Shown piece after piece: positions 8,694 to 15,445 of a stretch of 23,657 nucleotides of DNA. The notes under the pieces were generated by a model. It made no database searches. It was not told the origin of the DNA and saw only the letters and a program-made list of their open reading frames with translations. The number at the start of each line of letters is the position of its first letter. Position 1 is the stretch's first letter. Source of the stretch: Faucicola sp041855445 (GTDB lineage Bacteria; Pseudomonadota; Gammaproteobacteria; Pseudomonadales; Moraxellaceae); NCBI GenBank assembly GCA_041855445.1, contig JBHAEG010000071.1, forward strand, positions 1 through 23,657, in the 5' to 3' direction. The translations under genes and the position numbers were made by a program.

Positions 8694-8733
8694 GAAAAAA
8701 ACACCCTTCTAATCATGTAGATTAGACAAGGTG
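8694..8733 (-). terminator. Intrinsic terminator after gspG
   Basis: Minus strand: a 13-bp stem (CACCTT-bulged G-TCTAATC with GATTAGAAGGGTG; one G-T pair, one bulge), loop TACAT, then eight T. It begins 23 nt after the gspG stop. The plus-strand reading also ends in a short T run, so it could act in both directions. It ends only a few nucleotides before dsbD. Confidence 0.85.
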
Positions 8734-8756
8734 CTTTTTATGAAACTTAACGAAAA

Positions 8757-9194
8757 TTATAGTTTAGCAAAAATGTCTGCGTCTGCACCTTCACCGCCTT
8801 CTTTGCCATCTGCACCCATCGAAAATAGGTCATAGGCACGTCCTTCAGAACCAGGGGAAATATATTGTAAATCATTATCCCAACCATCTTTTGGAAAGCC
8901 ACCTTTAATGTAACCACCCTCAGGCCAATTTTTTGCCCCTTGAGGTGGTGAGATTAACGCATTTAATCCTTCTTGGGTAGTAGGATAACGACCATTGTCC
9001 ACTTTAAACATATCAATGGCATTTGACGTTGAAGATAAAGCAGTTTGAGTCGTACCGACACGAGCTTTATCACTTTGACCAACAACTTTTGGCACGACTA
9101 ACCCTGCCAAAATTGCTAAAATCACCACAACAACCATGACTTCAATTAAAGTAAAACCCGATTGTTTTGCCAATCGATGATATTTTGTTTTCAT
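8757..9194 (-). CDS. gspG: Type II secretion system major pseudopilin GspG
   Basis: Forms the periplasmic pseudopilus that pushes substrates through the secretin. The 145-aa product has the type IV prepilin signature: basic leader MKTKYHRLAKQSG, cleavage before F14 by prepilin peptidase, Glu at mature position 5 (E18), and a hydrophobic helix (about 14-40). The C-terminal calcium-binding loop typical of GspG is present (YDLFSMGADGKEGGEGADAD). The open frame continues upstream to 9257, but the class III leader and a GAGAA ribosome site fix the start at 9194. It has its own promoter and is closed by a strong terminator, so it is probably transcribed alone and at high level. Confidence 0.96.
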   Translation of the reverse strand: MKTKYHRLAKQSGFTLIEVMVVVVILAILAGLVVPKVVGQSDKARVGTTQTALSSTSNAIDMFKVDNGRYPTTQEGLNALISPPQGAKNWPEGGYIKGGFPKDGWDNDLQYISPGSEGRAYDLFSMGADGKEGGEGADADIFAKL

Positions 9195-9228
9195 AATAAA
9201 GTTCTCAAATAATAAATCTAAAACTAAA

Positions 9229-9257
9229 AGCATAAAACAAAAGCGATATTTTGCCAA
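9229..9257 (-). promoter_or_regulatory. Predicted sigma-70 promoter for gspG
   Basis: Minus strand: -35 TTGGCA (9252-9257), 17-nt spacer, -10 TATGCT (9229-9234), giving a leader of about 28 nt before the gspG ATG. This agrees with separate expression of the abundant pseudopilin. Inferred from sequence. Confidence 0.55.
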
Positions 9258-9350
9258 ATTATTTTTAAAAATTCTTATTATTTGATATTTATTAGCAATA
9301 TTTATTTACGCAAACAAATTAGTTTTAACAAACTATTTTTTAATAGTTGA

Positions 9351-10556
9351 TTAACCTGCTAAATCATTCATATTCACAATAGGTAACATTACCGCCATCA
9401 CAATCGCCATCACAATCACGCCCATTAGCACCAACATTAACGGCTCAAGTAAGGATAACAATGTACTAATCATGGTGGTTGCCTCGTTTTGTTGCATATC
9501 TGAGGCACGGCTTAGCATATTATCTAACTCGCCTGAACTTTCCCCACTTTTAATCATCTGTACCATCATTGGTGGAAAGTAATTAGTTTTTTCTAATTGA
9601 CTGGATAAACTTGCTCCTTCGGTGACTTTTTCAGTTGCAAGTTGAATACTTCGTTGAATATGTACATTGGTTGTCACAGCACCGCCAATCGCTAACGCCT
9701 CTACTAATGGTACACCTGAACGCACCAAAATTGATAACGTACTGGCAAAACGAGAAGCATTTAAACTACGAGATAATTTGGCAAAAATCGGTAATTTTAA
9801 TACAAAAGCATCAAAGCTAGCACGCCCTGCCGTAGTTTTTATAAACTTGACAAACATGATAACCATCATGAACAAAATCGCTAAAATTAACCACCACCAT
9901 TGAGTAAGCAGATTAGATAAAAATAAAACAATTTTAGTAATCAAAGGCAAAGCCTGTTCTGACTGTTCAAAAACCTTCACAATTTTTGGCACAACAAACG
10001 TCATTAAACCAACAACGACTGCCACTGCCATAATCAATAAAATAATAGGATAAACCAATGCTCCCTGAATTTTTTTCTGCATGGCAAAGCGATTTTCTGT
10101 ATAATCGGCTAATTGATTTAAAATCAAATCCAAATGACCAGAACGTTCACCTGCTGAAATCGTAGCAATGTAAATCGCTGGAAAATTGCCTGCTTCCTGC
10201 AACGCTACTGCCAAGCTATAACCCTCTAAAACTTTAGAACGCACAGACATAATTAATGCTTTGACATGAGGCTTTTCACTTTGTTTAGCAACTGCCTGTA
10301 AAGCCTGTTCAATCGGAATAGAAGAAGCTAATAACACCGCCAACTGTCGAGTCATCAATGCCAAATCATATGCCCCAATACCTTTTTGTAGCCAACGTTT
10401 TTTATCAGCCGTTGTTTTTTGTACAGGTGTTACATCGATAGGAAGCCAATTTTTTTCTCGAAGTTGTTGGCGAATTTGCCGAGCAGAATCTGCCTCTAAA
10501 ATTCCCTGATGGGATTTTCCTTGAGCGTCCATCGCTTTAAACTGATAGGCAGGCAT
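9351..10556 (-). CDS. gspF: Type II secretion system inner-membrane platform protein GspF
   Basis: Polytopic platform protein that couples the GspE ATPase to pseudopilus assembly. At 401 aa it has usual length. It has an N-terminal cytoplasmic domain (MPAYQFKAMDAQGK start, typical of GspF), two GspF/PilC repeats (about 68-190 and 270-395; GERSGHLDLIL and KSGESSGELDNML mark equivalent points) and three membrane helices near 167-189, 215-238 and 370-394. The ATG at 10556 has a GAGAA ribosome site. The usual partner gspE is not adjacent. The 156-nt gap to gspG begins with a 7-bp hairpin (9331-9348) but has no T run. Context favours GspF over PilC. Confidence 0.95.
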   Translation of the reverse strand: MPAYQFKAMDAQGKSHQGILEADSARQIRQQLREKNWLPIDVTPVQKTTADKKRWLQKGIGAYDLALMTRQLAVLLASSIPIEQALQAVAKQSEKPHVKALIMSVRSKVLEGYSLAVALQEAGNFPAIYIATISAGERSGHLDLILNQLADYTENRFAMQKKIQGALVYPIILLIMAVAVVVGLMTFVVPKIVKVFEQSEQALPLITKIVLFLSNLLTQWWWLILAILFMMVIMFVKFIKTTAGRASFDAFVLKLPIFAKLSRSLNASRFASTLSILVRSGVPLVEALAIGGAVTTNVHIQRSIQLATEKVTEGASLSSQLEKTNYFPPMMVQMIKSGESSGELDNMLSRASDMQQNEATTMISTLLSLLEPLMLVLMGVIVMAIVMAVMLPIVNMNDLAG

Positions 10557-10587
10557 AAAAAATTCTCACATACAATACTAAAGTGGA

Positions 10588-10616
10588 ATTTTATTGAAAA
10601 TAAATAATCTTGTAAA
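10588..10616 (-). promoter_or_regulatory. Predicted sigma-70 promoter for gspF
   Basis: Minus strand: -35 TTTACA (10611-10616), 17-nt spacer, -10 TAAAAT (10588-10593). It lies between tRNA-His and gspF, so gspF need not depend on the tRNA promoter. Inferred from sequence. Confidence 0.55.
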
Positions 10617-10657
10617 GAATTGAAAAAAAATAGTAGGATAATTGAATTACTAAGAAG

Positions 10658-10733
10658 TGGGGCGACTGATGGGGCTCGAACCCACGACAACCGAGATCAC
10701 AACCCGGGGCTCTACCAACTGAGCTACAGCCGC
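10658..10733 (-). tRNA. hisR: tRNA-His (anticodon GTG)
   Basis: Cloverleaf on the minus strand with acceptor GCGGCTG/CAGTCGC (one G-T pair), anticodon stem CCGGG/CTCGG around TTGTGAT (GTG), discriminator C73 and encoded CCA (10658-10660). The base at 10734 supplies the extra G-1 that is opposite C73 in tRNA-His, so the mature RNA probably starts at 10734. It is the last of three tRNAs in this cluster. Confidence 0.96.
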
Positions 10734-10771
10734 CATAATATATAAATATATCAGATTGAATACAGGCAAAG

Positions 10772-10845
10772 CGCGCCTGACAGGATTCGAACCTGTGACC
10801 ACCTGCTTAGAAGGCAGATGCTCTATCCAACTGAGCTACAGGCGC
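10772..10845 (-). tRNA. argX: tRNA-Arg (anticodon TCT), CCA not encoded
   Basis: Cloverleaf on the minus strand: acceptor GCGCCTG/CAGGCGC, D stem GCTC/GAGC, anticodon stem TCTGC/GCAGG around CTTCTAA (TCT), T loop TTCGAAT and discriminator G. The next bases are CTT rather than CCA, unlike the other six tRNAs in the window, so the 3' end must be added by CCA-adding enzyme. It reads AGA/AGG. The symbol is assigned by analogy only (E. coli argX has a different anticodon). Confidence 0.93.
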
Positions 10846-10847
10846 AT

Positions 10848-10867
10848 AAAAAAAAGCCTGTGAGGCT
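10848..10867 (-). terminator. Terminator-like hairpin between tRNA-Pro and tRNA-Arg
   Basis: Minus strand: stem AGCCT/AGGCT (extendable outward to 8 bp with a G-T pair) with loop CAC, followed directly by eight T. It ends two nucleotides before the first base of tRNA-Arg, so no promoter fits after it. It may be a partial terminator or a processing signal. Confidence 0.5.
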
Positions 10868-10876
10868 CTTAATAAG

Positions 10877-10953
10877 TGGTCGGAGTGGAGGGATTCGAAC
10901 CCCCGACCCCCTGCTCCCAAAGCAGGTGCACTACCAAGCTGTGCTACACTCCG
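10877..10953 (-). tRNA. proM: tRNA-Pro (anticodon TGG)
   Basis: 77-nt cloverleaf on the minus strand: acceptor CGGAGTG/CACTCCG starting with the C1 usual for bacterial tRNA-Pro, anticodon stem CCTGC/GCAGG around TTTGGGA (TGG), T loop TTCGAAT, discriminator A and encoded CCA (10877-10879). It is first in the Pro-Arg-His cluster, behind a strong promoter. Confidence 0.97.
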
Positions 10954-11010
10954 TGCCTGACTTAGGCTTTCCTTGACTTAATCATAAAACCTTATCATTA
11001 AGTGAGGCGT

Positions 11011-11039
11011 ATAATAAAGCAACTGACATCACTTGTCAA
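11011..11039 (-). promoter_or_regulatory. Promoter of the Pro-Arg-His tRNA operon
   Basis: Minus strand: perfect -35 TTGACA (11034-11039), 17-nt spacer, -10 TATTAT (11011-11016). Transcription would begin near 11004, about 50 nt before tRNA-Pro. The -35 box lies only 17 nt beyond the mcrC stop codon, with no terminator between. Confidence 0.8.
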
Positions 11040-11056
11040 TCATTTTTTTTATTTTT

Positions 11057-12334
11057 CTAAATTTTTTCTGTGTAAGTTGGCAAAATTAGTCGCTGTTGAT
11101 GAACACAAAAAGGCACAAGCCAAATAAATCGTTGCTGGTTCGTCATGTGAAACAAGGGGGTTGGCTGTTGTAATCCTTCAGATTTTGGATAAATTAACCA
11201 AACTTGATTTGCATTTAGATGTTCTGCATAAACCATCATTTGATAAATATCAGCTAGCTTAATATGTGACATGGATTGTAAAAGTTTCCATTTAATATCT
11301 ATTACAATTATTTCCTGCTGACAATTAACCCATATATCTGGCTGAATATGCAAAATAGTTTGTTGCTGTTTATCAACGAGATAAGGCAATAATTGTTGTT
11401 GATAAATGCGACAATGCGGGTCAGTTTTAACAAAATATTGTTGAATTTTTTGACTAACCCAACATTCAAAAGCATGTTGCATATTGATAAATAAAGAAAA
11501 ACTAGGCTTTTGCCCAATTGTTGCGATATTTTGTTTGGTTCGCCATATCCAATCGCAAAAATCTATTAAATATTTCGTTGTTTGTTGTTGTAATGTCGTC
11601 ATATGACGGATTTCTTGTTGGCATTGTTGATAATATGTTTGATAATTACTTGAATATATTACAAAATTATTTTGCAAAAAATAGGTAATATAATCAACTT
11701 GTTGCCAAGATTGTGCTAAATGTTGTGGAGCTTCGTTGCTTGATGATTGTAAATTTTTTAAATATAGCCATGTCGTTTTAATGAATTGATTACACGCAGT
11801 ATTCTTTGCAAACTGTTGAAATTGATTAAAAAATTTATAGGGTTGATGGGCGTTATATTGTAATTGTTGTTTAATTAATAATTTACCTTGTATAAAAGAT
11901 TGATTTTGTTCTATGGTTTGATAATGTTGATTGGGTTGGTAATGGATTAATAATTGTAAGAAATATTGATATATCCAATCAGTTAAAGTAATTTGACTAT
12001 TTATTTTTGGTAAAACCTGTTGTAAAGAAATGATAGGAATAACTTTTGGCGACATGGATTGCCATGTTTCTAACAACATTTGTTGTATCCATTGGCGAGA
12101 TAATTGTTTGTTTTGATTTTTTTCAGTTTTTGGTAGAATTTCTAAAATTTGCCCACTGGGTAATGTAATTACGCCTAAATAATGCCGAACTTTTATTAAC
12201 CAATGGTCTGATTTTCGTTGGATATGAAAACAAGGAAAGTTTTGTTTGATAAGCCAATCAAAATCTGTTGGATTATCAAAATAATGACTGGTTAATTGTT
12301 CAAATTCAAAAACTGTGATGATATTATGTTTCAT
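11057..12334 (-). CDS. mcrC: McrC-family nuclease subunit of a type IV (McrBC-like) restriction system
   Basis: In McrBC systems McrC is the PD-(D/E)XK nuclease that binds McrB hexamers, activates their GTPase and cuts modified DNA. This 425-aa protein has the expected two-part layout: an N-terminal beta-rich part (HYLGVITLPSGQILEILPK, about 52-70) and a C-terminal nuclease part with D333 (IQPDIWV) and D346-x-K348 (VIDIKWK), followed by the DIYQMMVYA helix (about 362-370) typical of the family. The ATG at 12334 overlaps the mcrB stop by 11 nt, so translation is coupled. The protein is very rich in glutamine (about 67 of 425 residues), far above its neighbours. No terminator follows. Substrate modification is unknown; the cut site and target cannot be read from sequence. 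Confidence 0.88.
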   Translation of the reverse strand: MKHNIITVFEFEQLTSHYFDNPTDFDWLIKQNFPCFHIQRKSDHWLIKVRHYLGVITLPSGQILEILPKTEKNQNKQLSRQWIQQMLLETWQSMSPKVIPIISLQQVLPKINSQITLTDWIYQYFLQLLIHYQPNQHYQTIEQNQSFIQGKLLIKQQLQYNAHQPYKFFNQFQQFAKNTACNQFIKTTWLYLKNLQSSSNEAPQHLAQSWQQVDYITYFLQNNFVIYSSNYQTYYQQCQQEIRHMTTLQQQTTKYLIDFCDWIWRTKQNIATIGQKPSFSLFINMQHAFECWVSQKIQQYFVKTDPHCRIYQQQLLPYLVDKQQQTILHIQPDIWVNCQQEIIVIDIKWKLLQSMSHIKLADIYQMMVYAEHLNANQVWLIYPKSEGLQQPTPLFHMTNQQRFIWLVPFCVHQQRLILPTYTEKI

Positions 12335-13598
12335 AAAGTTTTTGATAGGTGCCAGCGTATAAAAATTTGCCTGTGATGTCTATTAATTCAGTAGGCATCT
12401 GGAAGGTATTACTAGCGAATAATAGTTGGTTATTTTGTTTTATTTCAATAAAATCTTGATTAAGAATTTTTTGTAAAATATCGCCTTGTTGTCCACAGGC
12501 TTGGGCAAGTTGAGGGATAATTTGTTGTGAAAAACATTCAGCAAGTTGCTGTATATTTTTGATTTCTAATAAAAAACTTTGTCCAAGTTGATTGTCTTTA
12601 TCTAAATATTGACAAACTCGTTGATTAATTGCTTGTAATAATTTGGCTAAGTCAATGGGGGTTGTGTCGGTTGCTAGGATTGGTAAAATGTCATAGTTTG
12701 GTAAGCATTCAATAAAGTGAAAACGTCTGCGAAATGCCATATCTAATGGGGTTAATGAATGGTCTTGAGTGTTCATGCTCGCATAAATATCGACATTATT
12801 TGGGATACTAAACGTTTTGCCAGAGTATGCCAGTTTGATGTGTAAAGCGTTTGGCTGTCCTTCTCGTTTGCTTGGCTCGATTAAACTCATTAATTCGCCA
12901 AATACTCGTACCACATTTGCACGGTTAAGTTCATCAATCAAAAAGGCATAACGATGTTGTGGGTCTTGTCTTGCCCGTTCACATAGTGTTAAAAATGCTC
13001 CTGCTTGAATGTGATAGCTAATTTGCCCATGCTCATTTAGGCTTGGGCGAATACCTTCAACAAATTCTTCATAGCCATATGCCTGATGAAAACTCACAAA
13101 ACAAAAGCGTTCAATGCAATGGGATTGTAAATGGTTAATAGCATATTGATAATCATTAAATTTTTGTTGCAAATCAGCTAACAATGCTGTGGCTTTTGGT
13201 AATAAATACCAGCTACCTGAAACGTCTTTATCAAAAAACTCTTGCCCTGTTTTATTTTTTAAATTCACTGTTTGTGACGTTAAACTACTGTATTTTTGTA
13301 AATATCCAATGGCGGTACTGTATAAACTATTGTTATCAATTCGTTGATTGGATTTTGCGATAAAAAATGGGTGATGGATAATTTCATTGACTTTTAATAA
13401 TTTTTTGCCAATTTGGTGTTGTTGTAAAAATACTAAGCAAATCACTTCTCGCCAGCCCAAAGGCTCTACCAAGGTTTCTGTCAGTTGTGCAAGGTCAATA
13501 GCAGGCAGTTTTTCGGTGTATTGTTTGGCAAGCTGTTGTAATTGATAAGTTTTACCTGTGCCTGCCACCCCTGTATATATGATATTTTTTGCAAGCAT
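12324..13598 (-). CDS. mcrB: McrB-like AAA+ GTPase of a type IV restriction system
   Basis: Motor subunit that translocates DNA and drives the McrC nuclease. The 424-aa protein has Walker A GVAGTGKT (10-17), the McrB-typical FVSFHQAYGYEEFVEGIRP (167-185), Walker B AFLIDELNR (218-226), the family signature MNTQDHS (275-281) and arginine finger FRRRF (289-293). Two points are odd. Walker A begins at residue 10, so there is no N-terminal DNA-reading domain as in E. coli McrB. About 135 residues (roughly 31-165) lie between Walker A and the FHQ motif, where E. coli McrB has only about 25. Part of this insert (about 43-84) looks like a winged helix (my inference). The ATG at 13598 lacks a Shine-Dalgarno sequence and is 6 nt after the rhodanese stop, in the same frame. 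No other start is available. Confidence 0.88.
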   Translation of the reverse strand: MLAKNIIYTGVAGTGKTYQLQQLAKQYTEKLPAIDLAQLTETLVEPLGWREVICLVFLQQHQIGKKLLKVNEIIHHPFFIAKSNQRIDNNSLYSTAIGYLQKYSSLTSQTVNLKNKTGQEFFDKDVSGSWYLLPKATALLADLQQKFNDYQYAINHLQSHCIERFCFVSFHQAYGYEEFVEGIRPSLNEHGQISYHIQAGAFLTLCERARQDPQHRYAFLIDELNRANVVRVFGELMSLIEPSKREGQPNALHIKLAYSGKTFSIPNNVDIYASMNTQDHSLTPLDMAFRRRFHFIECLPNYDILPILATDTTPIDLAKLLQAINQRVCQYLDKDNQLGQSFLLEIKNIQQLAECFSQQIIPQLAQACGQQGDILQKILNQDFIEIKQNNQLLFASNTFQMPTELIDITGKFLYAGTYQKLYET

Positions 13599-13604
13599 TT
13601 TGAT

Positions 13605-13928
13605 TTAAACCGATGATGGGTGACTACCCGTAATGATAGTCATACCTGCCGATTTTGCCCCACGTGTCCCTCCTGTTAAATGGACAATGTCACGGTTTTT
13701 GTTAAATTCATCTAGTTTTGCCACGGCTTTACTTGCCTTTGTACCACCGCCACATAAAATATAAATAGTACCTGTTGTACTTGCTAACAACTCAGCAGTT
13801 AAACTATCTAAGGGCTGATTTTTAGCATACTGAATATGACCTTCAAGATAAGCTTGATTATCCCGTACGTCCCAAATTATATCAGTTGCTTGAGGATTAA
13901 ATTCGGTAATTGCTAGTTCTCTAATCAT
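13605..13928 (-). CDS. Small single-domain rhodanese-like protein
   Basis: A 107-aa single rhodanese domain, probably cytoplasmic. It shows the rhodanese start pattern DVRDNQAYLEGH (20-31) and an active-site loop with Cys59 (LCGGGTKAS), consistent with persulfide transfer. The loop has Gly/Thr/Lys rather than the commoner CxxGxR pattern, so the sulfur acceptor and substrate are unknown. The ATG at 13928 has an AGGA ribosome site that overlaps the stop codon of the upstream antiporter gene (8 nt gap). It is followed after 6 nt by mcrB in the same frame. It may be a housekeeping sulfurtransferase that merely precedes mcrB, or part of the restriction module; the sequence does not decide. Confidence 0.85.
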   Translation of the reverse strand: MIRELAITEFNPQATDIIWDVRDNQAYLEGHIQYAKNQPLDSLTAELLASTTGTIYILCGGGTKASKAVAKLDEFNKNRDIVHLTGGTRGAKSAGMTIITGSHPSSV

Positions 13929-13936
13929 GATGTATC

Positions 13937-15445
13937 CTAAAAACTCTTGGGGTCGCTCAACTCATCATGGCCATCTTCATCAATAGGTTTTGGTTGAGGT
14001 AATGCCAGACCGACACCGTCAGGCGTGTCATGAATGATGACAGGGGCAGGTTGATAACGTTGAATTATTTGGTTGCCATGCTCATCTTCTTCAACAATAT
14101 ATTTAAAGCCTTTTCGATTTAGCTTATCACAAAAATGTTGATACCAACCCGCAAAACCTTTGGTTGGTGCATCGGGGTTGTGATAAAACGCATTCATCAC
14201 TGATGGCAAACCCAAACCACATACCACGCCTGATAATAGCACGGTGATAAATGTATAGCCAACTAAAAAGCTACTATAAGGGTGTAATTGTTCAACATTT
14301 GCCACTGACAAAATTAATGCTAATGAAATTGCCCCACGCACGCCACCCCATGACAAAATGGTTAAGCTACCATTGTAACCTGTACGTCTGACTGCTGGAA
14401 AAAAAGCAAATGATACAAAATTGGCTAAAAAACGTGAAAAATGCAAGCAGATAAATGCAACAATCCCACCAAGTAATAACGTGATATTTAAATCTAAAAT
14501 AAATAATTCTAAGCCAATTAAGGTAAATAAAAATGAATTAATAATACCTTCAATCGCATGCCAGAAATGATTAATTTCCGTAATTTCTGCTTCTTGTAAA
14601 ATTTCATGCCATTTATTACCAACGATTAATCCGCCAACTACACAGGCAATCGGTGCTGAAGCATGAGCATATAATGCGACCAAATAGGAAGCACTTGCTA
14701 AAAACGCTGTCGTTAAAATCAGCGACTCCATTTCGTGTTTGCCTTTTAGAATATACAAGGCAGATTGACCAAAGAACCAGCCAATAACACAAGCCACTAA
14801 AATTTCATATAATAAAACTTCAGCAGTAGTAATAATGCTAAAATCGCCCCCTTTTAGCACGCCTAAAATTGTCATAAATAACGCAATACATACTGCATCA
14901 TTAAATAATGATTCACCTTCAAGTTTCACCATTAAATGATGAGGAGCTTTAACAGAACTTAATACACCTTTAATGCCAATGGGGTCAGTTGCTCCCAGTG
15001 CAGCTCCTAATAATAATAAAATTGTAATAGGGATACTATGTCCAATTAACCATTGATAGCCAAACATTAATCCTGCAAATACCACTGCACATAACGCTAA
15101 GGCTAAACTAGCTAAAATGCTAATAGGCTTCCAGTAGTTTTTTAAATCAGAAACTTTAAATTTTAATGCTGAAGCGGTTAAAATAAAACAAATAACCCCA
15201 TTAATTAAAAAATCATAAAAGTTAATCTTTTTAACCGCTTCTTCAATATTATCAATGTGAATGGTAATAAAATCATTACTTCCTAATAGGCTAGCACTCC
15301 ATTGTAATACAAACACTAAAACCGCAGAAACAATGGGAACACCAATTGCCTGCGGAAATCCTAAAATTCGTTTATTAAATAATGTGGTTACAATGGATAA
15401 TGCACATACTGCAACCAAAACTTGTAAAAAAATAAAATTACCCAT
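13937..15445 (-). CDS. nhaP: NhaP-type sodium (or potassium)/proton antiporter, CPA1 family
   Basis: Inner-membrane antiporter exchanging cytoplasmic Na+ or K+ for external H+ in pH and salt balance. The 502-aa protein has about 12 hydrophobic helices up to about residue 420 and a polar cytoplasmic tail. Family motifs are visible: GAALGATDPIGIKGVL with the ion-binding Asp, LEGESLFNDAVC (the ExxxxND motif) and LSWGGVRGAISLALILS near the end of the membrane part. The ATG at 15445 overlaps the stop of the upstream sensor kinase by 8 nt (ATGGGTAA) without a clear ribosome site, which indicates translational coupling. Ion preference cannot be read; nhaP is a family label. Confidence 0.9.
   Translation of the reverse strand: MGNFIFLQVLVAVCALSIVTTLFNKRILGFPQAIGVPIVSAVLVFVLQWSASLLGSNDFITIHIDNIEEAVKKINFYDFLINGVICFILTASALKFKVSDLKNYWKPISILASLALALCAVVFAGLMFGYQWLIGHSIPITILLLLGAALGATDPIGIKGVLSSVKAPHHLMVKLEGESLFNDAVCIALFMTILGVLKGGDFSIITTAEVLLYEILVACVIGWFFGQSALYILKGKHEMESLILTTAFLASASYLVALYAHASAPIACVVGGLIVGNKWHEILQEAEITEINHFWHAIEGIINSFLFTLIGLELFILDLNITLLLGGIVAFICLHFSRFLANFVSFAFFPAVRRTGYNGSLTILSWGGVRGAISLALILSVANVEQLHPYSSFLVGYTFITVLLSGVVCGLGLPSVMNAFYHNPDAPTKGFAGWYQHFCDKLNRKGFKYIVEEDEHGNQIIQRYQPAPVIIHDTPDGVGLALPQPKPIDEDGHDELSDPKSF

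Noticed and set aside
9195..9257. 21-codon upstream extension of gspG
   Set aside because: It would put a non-leader sequence before the prepilin signal; the type IV leader starts at 9194 with its own ribosome site, and the -35 box of the predicted promoter overlaps the extension.
9331..9348. 7-bp perfect hairpin (AACTATT/AATAGTT) 2 nt after the gspF stop
   Set aside because: All A/T apart from one C-G pair and no T run follows on the minus strand; too weak to list as a terminator.
10496..10690. 64-codon frame on the minus strand before gspF
   Set aside because: It begins inside tRNA-His and runs through the gspF promoter into gspF in another frame; no ribosome site and no recognisable product.
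15438..15445. Possible frameshift joining the kinase and the antiporter
   Set aside because: The 8-nt ATGGGTAA overlap is a normal coupled stop/start; both proteins are complete at normal length.
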